Assembly: GCA_964503595.1 (NCBI GenBank)
Contig: CAZDAM010000008.1
Location: forward strand, 1 to 55,932
DNA: 55,932 bases
Direction: 5' to 3'
Source: CAZDAM01 sp964503595
Lineage (GTDB): Bacteria > Muiribacteriota > UBA6191
This document shows positions 46,843 through 53,508 of this stretch, piece by piece. The notes beneath the pieces were generated by a model. The model saw nothing but the letters and a program-made list of their open reading frames with translations, searched no databases and had not been told where the DNA came from. Position numbers and translations under genes: made by a program. Numbering within the stretch: the first letter of the stretch is position 1; each line of letters starts with the position of its first letter.

Positions 46843-47721
46843 GTGCAGGAGCATTCTCAGAAATCCTTGATGGTATCGCTGCTTGAGCTTTGTAAGCCAA
46901 GAATCACGATAGCGGTGACCATTACCACAGCGGTGGGCTGGCTTCTATATGAACCTTCCTTTTCGCTTCGGATGCTCCTGCCCTGCTTTGCCCTTTTCAT
47001 GGTGGCCTGTGGTTCGGCTGCCTTGAATCAGTGGCAGGAAAGAGAGCTGGATGCCCTCATGGATCGAACGCGGCAGCGTCCGATTCCATCGGGACGGGTT
47101 TCTTCATCCCTGGCCTTTGTGTTTGCTCTGGGTCTTGCCGGAGCCGGTTCGGGAATTCTTTACGTGAATTGCGGTCTTTCCGAAGCTATTCTGTCTCTTC
47201 TGGCCCTTATCTGGTACAACGGATTCTATACTCCTCTGAAAAGGGTGAGTCCCTATGCCGTGGTTCCTGGGGGCGTGATTGGCAGCATACCTCCTCTTGT
47301 AGGCTGGGCAGCAGCTGGTGGCAGCCTCATGAATCCGATGATTCTGGCCTTTGCCTTTTTCATCTTCATGTGGCAGGTTCCTCACTTCTGGCTTCTGGCC
47401 ATGGGAATTCACCGGGATTACGACAGTGGTGGATTCCCTACCATGCAGAACCAGTTCAGTCCGGATCAGATGGGACGGATTGTTTACAGCTGGATTGTGG
47501 CTACGGCAGTGACTCCTTTTCTGGTCCTGCGTTATGGTCAGTTCAGTGAAATGATGATTGGCTCAGCTCTGCTTGTCATGGGTGTGCTGCTGTGCCTGAA
47601 AGAATTCAGTATTGTTTTTGGTCAGTGGAGTCCACGCCAGTGCAAAATGGCCTTCATGCGGATCAATCTTTATGCCTTACTTGTGATGGTGATTTTTGTA
47701 GCGGACCGTCTGGTGTCCTGA
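46843..47721 (+). CDS. ctaB: Protoheme IX farnesyltransferase (heme O synthase)
   Basis: The 292-residue protein is a UbiA-family prenyltransferase: first Asp-rich motif 'NQWQERELDALMDRTRQRPI' (N-D-x3-D type, the heme O synthase signature), second motif 'MGIHRDYDSGGFPTM', and 'FMWQVPHFWLLA'. It converts heme b to heme O, the precursor of heme A needed by subunit I. About eight to nine spans are seen. The start is GTG 46843, with AAGG upstream. No heme A synthase (CtaA) gene is in the window. Confidence 0.92.
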   Translation: MQEHSQKSLMVSLLELCKPRITIAVTITTAVGWLLYEPSFSLRMLLPCFALFMVACGSAALNQWQERELDALMDRTRQRPIPSGRVSSSLAFVFALGLAGAGSGILYVNCGLSEAILSLLALIWYNGFYTPLKRVSPYAVVPGGVIGSIPPLVGWAAAGGSLMNPMILAFAFFIFMWQVPHFWLLAMGIHRDYDSGGFPTMQNQFSPDQMGRIVYSWIVATAVTPFLVLRYGQFSEMMIGSALLVMGVLLCLKEFSIVFGQWSPRQCKMAFMRINLYALLVMVIFVADRLVS

Positions 47722-47736
47722 TTCGACGGGAGAATC

Positions 47737-48768
47737 ATGTTCAAAGAAATCATTTTGCAGCCCTCTGCCGACCTGGTTCTGCTTTTGGATATTCTGAAAG
47801 CTGTAACTCTGATGATCTTTCTTCCTGGTCTGGGAATTCTGCTTGGAACCGGCTGGACCGGTTTCTGCATGCTTACCGCTGCCCGTTCCGAAGGGAATGA
47901 GGAAGGAATGAGAAAGGCTGCGGCCATTCTCAGTAAATTTCAGCTTGGTGGCGGTAAATCCTTTATTTTCACCTCTTTCCCCCTGCTATCCCTAGCCATT
48001 ATCTATGCCCAGACCCTTTATGGAACCGAAAGCGGGCTGGGTGCCGCTGTCCTCATGTCTTTTGGGCTGGCTGTCTTTTCTACCTGGGTATGGAACCAGT
48101 ATCTGAAAAGTGTAGAAGAAGAACAGTTTTTCAAGCGCACACTGGAAGGTCTTTCCAGTAGTGCGATGATCCATGAAATCAAGGGAAAACTGCATGAAAC
48201 AACTGAATCCCAAGGCCTGCACGGCTCGATTGGTCTTGTCGGCCTGTCTCTTGCGGCGATGTTCGGCTTTGCCTGTATGGATCTGGTGCTGCACCCGGCC
48301 AAGTGGGAAAATTTCACGATTATTTCTCTGACCATCAGTGTAAGCTTCTGGATGGAGTACTTCTGGTTTCTCTGTCTGGGTTTTGCCCTAAGTGGTGTTG
48401 CGATCATGTCCGAGTTCAGAAATTCGGATGAATGTCTGGCCAGAATGGGCCAAGCCATGGCTGGATACTCTGCTTTAGGTCTTCCTCTTTTGGGTCTCAT
48501 CAGCGCTTTTGCTCTTCCAGCGGCTGTATTCACTCCGGTTCTGGTTGCGGTAAGTGTTCTTGGCCTGATCTTCCTGATTTTTGCTCTAGGCTCTGTCTTC
48601 AGCGCCATGGGTCGTGGAATGATGGCCTCCGGAACCTTAGTTCTGCTTTGCCTTCTGGTGACCAGCAGTGCTGATGCTGTCAAGCTGACCCTGGCTTTTA
48701 GGAATGCCACTCATCATCATCTGAGCAAGGTGATGAAAGTCGCTCCCGATAAGGGTGAACACCAATAA
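47737..48768 (+). CDS. Unknown polytopic membrane protein at the end of the oxidase operon
   Basis: I do not recognise this 343-residue protein. It has about eight hydrophobic spans ('LMIFLPGLGILLGTGWTGF', 'GGGKSFIFTSFPLLSLAIIY', 'IGLVGLSLAAMFGFACMDLV', 'FWMEYFWFLCLGFALSGVAI', 'MASGTLVLLCLLVTSSADAV'), a charged cytoplasmic loop between spans three and four ('NQYLKSVEEEQFFKRTLEGL') and a His-rich end (ATHHHLSKVMKVAPDKGEHQ). It begins 15 bases after ctaB and is followed by a terminator, so it belongs to the oxidase transcript. A role in oxidase assembly or in heme or copper delivery is possible from position only. Confidence 0.65.
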   Translation: MFKEIILQPSADLVLLLDILKAVTLMIFLPGLGILLGTGWTGFCMLTAARSEGNEEGMRKAAAILSKFQLGGGKSFIFTSFPLLSLAIIYAQTLYGTESGLGAAVLMSFGLAVFSTWVWNQYLKSVEEEQFFKRTLEGLSSSAMIHEIKGKLHETTESQGLHGSIGLVGLSLAAMFGFACMDLVLHPAKWENFTIISLTISVSFWMEYFWFLCLGFALSGVAIMSEFRNSDECLARMGQAMAGYSALGLPLLGLISAFALPAAVFTPVLVAVSVLGLIFLIFALGSVFSAMGRGMMASGTLVLLCLLVTSSADAVKLTLAFRNATHHHLSKVMKVAPDKGEHQ

Positions 48769-48789
48769 AAACACAGAATATTCTCGAGA

Positions 48790-50580
48790 TCAGCCCGCTC
48801 TGGCGGGCTTTTTTTCTGGCTCCGGAAGCGACAGATTGAGGAATTTGATCGGTTCGGTATAGGGAAGAATGAGAGGAATCGGAGGATGAACGACGTCTTC
48901 TTCGTCCACTGTATTTGAGCGGTTGCGATCCTGAAGGATTTCAATTCTTAAGGTGTTTCCCAGAGGAAGTCCACTGAAAAGAAGATTGGCAGGAGCTTCG
49001 GTTGCCATATCGGAACGCAGGGGCTCGGAAACATTGGTGCCAAAGATCTGAACCCAGGCATTTCCTTCAAAACCGGAGAGGGAAATGGTCAGTTTTCCTT
49101 CCAGAACAGGGTCAAATTTCAGATAGTTTTGAGTGAGATCAAGGCTTTTCCGATCGTAATGGCCATGAATTTTTCTTTCCTGGGGTGAGAGGACTCCATC
49201 CGAATTCAGATCCAGGGCAAAGAAGTGGGTAGCGTCTCCCTGAAGAGGAATTTCAATCGGCTGGAAACCCTGTGTTGCGGGTGCCAGAGGCTGGATGGAA
49301 AGAGTTGAAGGGATTTCCCGAAATCCACTTTCCTGCCAGAAGATCAATTGTCCCTCAAGACCTGGGTAGAAATGCTGGAGGATTCCCTCATAGCGCTGGA
49401 TTGCCGGCTGGGACAAGGTGATACTGAAAGTGGAATTGGCCACAGGTTGCAGAGGAAAGACTTCGACATGGCTTTTCATGAAAGGGCTTAGGGGGTCAGG
49501 GTTGGTGAATTCACGGTAGAAGACAAAGTGATAGTGCCCTTGAACTGGCAGGGGGAAATCACCAAGCTCGGTCTGCATGGCCTGTCCTACCAGAGTGTTT
49601 TCATGCCAGATGTCCACAAAACCCATTTCATAAGGGTTCTCGAGCTCGATCCGGGCAGACTGGAGAAACTGCACTTCATGACTGGTAGAGCCTGAATGAG
49701 AAACGGGGGGCAGGCGAAATACCAGGCTGTCTCCCTGCCAGGGATAGAGAAATTCCGGCACATAGGTTCCGGATGGAAGATCCCTGAGCTGGATGAAGGT
49801 CTTGCGGGTACATTCCACTTCGGTGAGTTCCGGCTCCTGAAGAAGGCAGACTTCCAGACGATCGGGCTTGTGGAAAGTGGTCAGTTCAAAAGGCTGCCAG
49901 GGCTGCCCATAGGAAATGGGAGAGACGTTCCTGGGATCTGAAATGGGGCCGTAGGAAGGCTTGGAAGAGTATTCATCCTGATCTGCCTTGCCATCCTGGT
50001 TGAGATCCAGAAACGGGCGGATCAGAATGGGTTTGCCAAGCCAGGGGAGATTCATACGGGGCTTTCCTGAAAGCGTCATGAGAGCGTTGCCGGAGGTGTC
50101 CAGAAGCTGCCAGAGCATGGGGAGGTTTTCGGTAGGGCCCTTGATTTCGACCTCCAGTGGCCTGGTAAAATCAAAATCCAGGGTGTAGTTGCAGTCACGG
50201 CAGGGGATTCGGAGTGGGCTCATTCCCGAAATGACAAACCGTTCCTTGGGAAGATCCAGCAGAAGGTTGCCGTTGCGATCTTCGTAAGCTCCCAGAATCC
50301 AGTCCCCACTGGCCAGAAACCGGAACTCGAACTTTCCGTCCTTCACCGGAATCTGATAAGTGGGAGAGAGGAGCCCCCAAGCGGTCGTTGGAAAGGCAGA
50401 ATCCAGGCGGGCCAGAAAGGCAACAATCCTTGTCTGGGTCTGAACTCCCCGAACTTCACCTCTTAAACCGTAATCGGGTTGATCCATGCGGGTGAAGATG
50501 GCATTGGGGACTTCGGCTTTCAGATGAATCACAGAAAGGAATGCCAAGGCAGAGAGCCATTTGCGAAGGAAAGTACCCAT
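48790..50580 (-). CDS. Large secreted protein with four calcium-loop-like motifs, function unknown
   Basis: The 596-residue protein starts with a signal peptide (MGTFLRKWLSALAFLSVIHL KA) and is otherwise strand-rich. Four short acidic loops resemble EF-hand or dockerin calcium loops: Asp101 (DRNGNLLLDL), Asp192 (DLNQDGKADQDE), Asp457 (DLNSDGVLSPQE) and Asp551 (DRNRSNTVDEED). The second and third fit DxNxDGxxxxxE fully. Each follows a strand ('GAYEDRNGNG'-like or 'FALDLNSDG'), as in repeated domains of unknown secreted bacterial proteins where such loops describe 'number'-like beta modules. A Cys pair (CRDC) is near residue 127. The C-terminus is Lys/Pro-rich. The divergent gene at 50606 begins 26 bases away. 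I cannot assign a function. Confidence 0.65.
   Translation of the reverse strand: MGTFLRKWLSALAFLSVIHLKAEVPNAIFTRMDQPDYGLRGEVRGVQTQTRIVAFLARLDSAFPTTAWGLLSPTYQIPVKDGKFEFRFLASGDWILGAYEDRNGNLLLDLPKERFVISGMSPLRIPCRDCNYTLDFDFTRPLEVEIKGPTENLPMLWQLLDTSGNALMTLSGKPRMNLPWLGKPILIRPFLDLNQDGKADQDEYSSKPSYGPISDPRNVSPISYGQPWQPFELTTFHKPDRLEVCLLQEPELTEVECTRKTFIQLRDLPSGTYVPEFLYPWQGDSLVFRLPPVSHSGSTSHEVQFLQSARIELENPYEMGFVDIWHENTLVGQAMQTELGDFPLPVQGHYHFVFYREFTNPDPLSPFMKSHVEVFPLQPVANSTFSITLSQPAIQRYEGILQHFYPGLEGQLIFWQESGFREIPSTLSIQPLAPATQGFQPIEIPLQGDATHFFALDLNSDGVLSPQERKIHGHYDRKSLDLTQNYLKFDPVLEGKLTISLSGFEGNAWVQIFGTNVSEPLRSDMATEAPANLLFSGLPLGNTLRIEILQDRNRSNTVDEEDVVHPPIPLILPYTEPIKFLNLSLPEPEKKPARAG
48792..48815 (+). terminator. 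Rho-independent terminator of the respiratory supercluster
   Basis: AGCCCGC (48792-48798) pairs with GCGGGCT (48803-48809) around a four-base loop, followed by seven T (48809-48815). It lies 24 bases after the last gene. The same bases encode the final Pro-Ala-Arg-Ala-Gly of the convergent minus-strand gene. Confidence 0.85.
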
Positions 50581-50605
50581 AGGCCATTCATGATAAACTA
50601 CTTTT

Positions 50606-51106
50606 ATGAAGCACGCCCTTAAACTCCTCTTTTTTGCAGTTCTCCTAAATTCGGTTCTGGCCCAGAGTCTCTACGACAGGTACCCTCCCCAGGTACCGCA
50701 TGAGCCTCCTTCCCAGCCTTTTGAACCGGATCGGCCCCCTGTGGATCCGACGTATCCGTGGGATCCCAGACCGAATCTTCCCGAGCCATCGGTATCGGAT
50801 CTGATGATGCTGATAGAGCGATATGAGGCTCGGATTTCCCGTCTGGAGGAAAGAATTCAGAAGCTGGAAAAAGAGAATGAGGCCTTAAGAAACGCTCGTC
50901 GGGAAGATACCTGCGAATCAGGGTTAGGGGTCCTTCAGAAAGCCTATTCCCGCTATCTTGAAGAAGGGGGAGAGCAGAAACCGGATGGGGGAAGAACCCT
51001 TTATGCCGAGATGTTTTCAAAGGGCTGGCTGGATTTTGTGCCGGGGTGGTACTCTCAGGTTTTTCTGAATCAGAATGGCGATCTCAAATGCCGCGACATG
51101 GAGTGA
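50606..51106 (+). CDS. Small secreted protein with Pro-rich region and coiled coil
   Basis: The 166-residue protein has a signal peptide (MKHALKLLFFAVLLNSVLAQ), a Pro-rich stretch of about 45 residues ('YPPQVPHEPPSQPFEPDRPP', then VDPTYPWDPRPNLPEP), and a clear coiled coil at about 65-97 ('MMLIERYEARISRLEERIQK', LEKENEALRNA). A globular end with two Cys follows. I recognise no family. The layout (extended linker then oligomerisation helix) is seen in envelope-spanning proteins. It is divergent from the secreted protein above and lies three bases before the next small gene. Confidence 0.6.
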   Translation: MKHALKLLFFAVLLNSVLAQSLYDRYPPQVPHEPPSQPFEPDRPPVDPTYPWDPRPNLPEPSVSDLMMLIERYEARISRLEERIQKLEKENEALRNARREDTCESGLGVLQKAYSRYLEEGGEQKPDGGRTLYAEMFSKGWLDFVPGWYSQVFLNQNGDLKCRDME

Positions 51107-51109
51107 AAC

Positions 51110-51484
51110 ATGAGTTCCAAATCTCCCTTCGATGCTCAAATCAAGGAACTGGAAAACACCTTTATTCTCAAAGTCTTTCCTGAATTTGAACAGGAACATT
51201 GCCGGGCTTTGGCCATGGTGATGGAAACGGTCTGCCTTCAGTGGCTGATTTCCTCCATGCTGGGAAAAAGACACAAGGAAGAGGCTCATCGGGCCAACGC
51301 CATGATTATGGCGGTCGTGTACCGGGCAATGGATGAATTTGATGACTTTCAGCGGGAGATTATCCGCAGCAAAATCATGGATCAGAATTTCATGGTTCCG
51401 GCTTTAAGGGACTGGATGGGCGTGAAAGAAGAAATCCACAAACTTCTGACTCAAAAAGGGGAGTCAACCCAGGGCGATGCTTAA
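51110..51484 (+). CDS. Unknown small helical protein
   Basis: The 124-residue protein has no signal peptide and looks entirely helical and soluble ('LKVFPEFEQEHCRALAMVME', 'MAVVYRAMDEFDDFQREIIR'). I do not recognise it. It starts three bases after the coiled-coil gene, so the two are probably co-transcribed. Its last 21 bases overlap the convergent cyclic-nucleotide-binding gene. Confidence 0.55.
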   Translation: MSSKSPFDAQIKELENTFILKVFPEFEQEHCRALAMVMETVCLQWLISSMLGKRHKEEAHRANAMIMAVVYRAMDEFDDFQREIIRSKIMDQNFMVPALRDWMGVKEEIHKLLTQKGESTQGDA

Positions 51485-51958
51485 GGCAGTTGTCAGCTTC
51501 AGGATATCCCGGTTGGCCTTGGTCAGTCTCTCTGAAAGGAGAGTGCCGATATTGGCCAGCATGCGGGCTGCACAGAGGGGAGATTCTTTGATGAAGACCG
51601 TGAAATCTTTCTGGGCCAGTTCCATGAGCTGACAGTCTTCGACGGCCTGGACCGTAGCAGTCCGGACCCCCTGACCCAGAAGGGCCATTTCTCCAAAAAA
51701 GGGATTGTGGCTGCTTTTGAGGGTAATCAGGGACTTGCTGGCCTGGGTTTTGTTCATTTCCTCATCCAGAAGAGTGAGGTTCTGACGGATGGAAACGGTA
51801 CCTTTCATCAGAAAAAACAGACTGGTGCCGTTTTCTCCTTCCTGAAACAGGACATCTCCGGTTTTCAGTTTCTGGGGTTTCAGGACTTTGCTCAGATTTT
51901 CCAGCTGTTCGTCTTCCAGTCCCTTAAGAATGGGAAAGCGCCTTAGCTCTGCTTTCAT
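51464..51958 (-). CDS. Stand-alone cyclic-nucleotide-binding domain protein
   Basis: The 164-residue protein is a single cNMP-binding beta-roll with flanking helices: 'FPILKGLEDEQLENLSKVLK', 'TGDVLFQEGENGTSLFFLMK', 'GTVSIRQ', and the phosphate-binding cassette Gly89-Glu90-Met-Ala-Leu-Leu ... Arg99-Thr-Ala-Thr. The Glu and Arg that grip the ribose and cyclic phosphate are both present, so it probably binds cAMP or cGMP. There is no DNA-binding domain (the C-terminal 35 residues form a helix), so it is not a Crp-type regulator. Its ATG overlaps the stop of the K+ channel gene by four bases, pointing to a working partnership with the channel. Confidence 0.8.
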   Translation of the reverse strand: MKAELRRFPILKGLEDEQLENLSKVLKPQKLKTGDVLFQEGENGTSLFFLMKGTVSIRQNLTLLDEEMNKTQASKSLITLKSSHNPFFGEMALLGQGVRTATVQAVEDCQLMELAQKDFTVFIKESPLCAARMLANIGTLLSERLTKANRDILKLTTALSIALG

Positions 51959-53508
51959 GCATTCCCCCGATGTGAAATCAGAATGACTCTGTCCTTACGC
52001 TGAAGCTCAGTCTCCAGTGGAGGATTCAGACGTGGTTCGATTTTTCTCTGTTTGCGGCCAAAAAAGTCCTTGCCGGAAGACTCGAAGGCTGCCCGGATGA
52101 AGGCATCAACACTGGAGGAATCGGCACCCAGGATATCCTCCAGATCCAGGTTCTGGATTTCGTGCAGAAGGCCAATGGCAATGGACTGCTTCTCCCGGTA
52201 ATACTCCACGGCATCGGCAAAGGTTTTACCAATCAGATTTTCCGGAAGAAGCTCTTCTTGAAAACAGCTTTTGCCCTGTTCGCCAATCAGCTCATGCATG
52301 ATCAGTCCCATGCCGGAATTATCCGAGGCATTGGAAAGTAAAAAGCCGTTGAACTCTCCGGTCAGAACGATCTCATCGGCACGGGCTCTTTCCAGATGGG
52401 GAATGTTTTCCTTGTGATGGATTTCGGCCACCACTCTGACCTTCTTGTTCATGGATTTGATGGCAAGAGCAGTCAGAATGGTCTTATCATCAGTGCTTTT
52501 GCTGTCCTTGCCACTCCCGCTTAAGAGGATTGTACAGCGGGCGTACTGGACGTGGGCCCGACGTAAAATGGCATCATGGCTGTAATCCCCCCTCACGTAG
52601 CGAAGTTTGAGAGTGGGAAAGGTTTCGGTCATTTCAAAATAGTCGTCCTCATCGATCTCACCGACCAGAACGATTTCTGCTCCCGGCTGGGTTGAGGAGA
52701 CATTACGCAGGATCCGGGCGACATGATCCGCCCAGCCACAGATGACCAGATGCTGGCGAAAATTGACGGCTTCCAAACCTTTGCCCTCCTTGATTTTACG
52801 CGCTACAAAGATAGAGGAAACAGTCGCTGTAAAGAAAGAGAGCAGACCGATTCCAAAAAACATAACCAGAACGCCCAGAAATCGTCCAGCTGGGGTTGTG
52901 GGGTAGGTGTCTCCATAGCCGACAGTAGTCATGGTCACAATCGACCACCAGAATCCATCCATCAGGGTTTTGACATTGCCATTGGCCGAGCCACTTTCTG
53001 CAAGCCAGATGAGTACCCCGGAGATCGAAGTGAAAAGGGCGACGGCTTTGAGAAGAGTCGGGATTTTCTCCCTCTCGAACAGATTGGCATAGACCCGGAC
53101 TTGCTGGACAAACCAGGATTTGATTCCGATTGGGTTGTAGACAGAGGATGGATCTTCCTGAGCAATGTTTTCCGGAACAGAGCGGATCAGGGTTGGCAGA
53201 AGATAGATCATGACCCGGGTGGTGGCCAGAACCAGGATGATGATGCCAATCAGAAGATCGGCTGTGGCCAGAAGTCGTCCTTCTGGAGTGATGGGGAAGA
53301 GATCTCCGTAGCCCACGGTGGCGAGAGTTCCGATACTCCACCAGAAGGCATCTCCAAGGGTGTGGATATGAGTACCACGGGCGTCTTTTTCCAGCCACCA
53401 GATTGCCAGGGTTGAAGCCAGAAGGACGATGGAAAAACATCCAAACAGGGCCTGCAGCCCGATGGAAGGTGTCTGACGCTGAATTCTGGTTGAACTGCTG
53501 CTACTCAT
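51955..53508 (-). CDS. Potassium channel with two pore domains and a C-terminal RCK domain
   Basis: The 517-residue protein has four spans and two selectivity filters in one chain: TVGYGD at 64-69 ('WWSIGTLATVGYGDLFPIT') and at 195-200 ('WWSIVTMTTVGYGDTYPTT'). Spans lie near 20-38, 82-105, 151-170 and 211-234. From about 253 a regulator of K+ conductance domain begins ('HLVICGWADHVARILRNVSS'), resembling MthK, with 'RYVRGDYSHDAILRRAHVQY' and an RCK_C-like end. Most bacterial K+ channels have one pore domain per chain and work as tetramers; this one would work as a dimer. It overlaps the upstream macroglobulin gene by eight bases and the downstream cNMP-binding gene by four. Confidence 0.87.
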   Translation of the reverse strand: MSSSSSTRIQRQTPSIGLQALFGCFSIVLLASTLAIWWLEKDARGTHIHTLGDAFWWSIGTLATVGYGDLFPITPEGRLLATADLLIGIIILVLATTRVMIYLLPTLIRSVPENIAQEDPSSVYNPIGIKSWFVQQVRVYANLFEREKIPTLLKAVALFTSISGVLIWLAESGSANGNVKTLMDGFWWSIVTMTTVGYGDTYPTTPAGRFLGVLVMFFGIGLLSFFTATVSSIFVARKIKEGKGLEAVNFRQHLVICGWADHVARILRNVSSTQPGAEIVLVGEIDEDDYFEMTETFPTLKLRYVRGDYSHDAILRRAHVQYARCTILLSGSGKDSKSTDDKTILTALAIKSMNKKVRVVAEIHHKENIPHLERARADEIVLTGEFNGFLLSNASDNSGMGLIMHELIGEQGKSCFQEELLPENLIGKTFADAVEYYREKQSIAIGLLHEIQNLDLEDILGADSSSVDAFIRAAFESSGKDFFGRKQRKIEPRLNPPLETELQRKDRVILISHRGNA

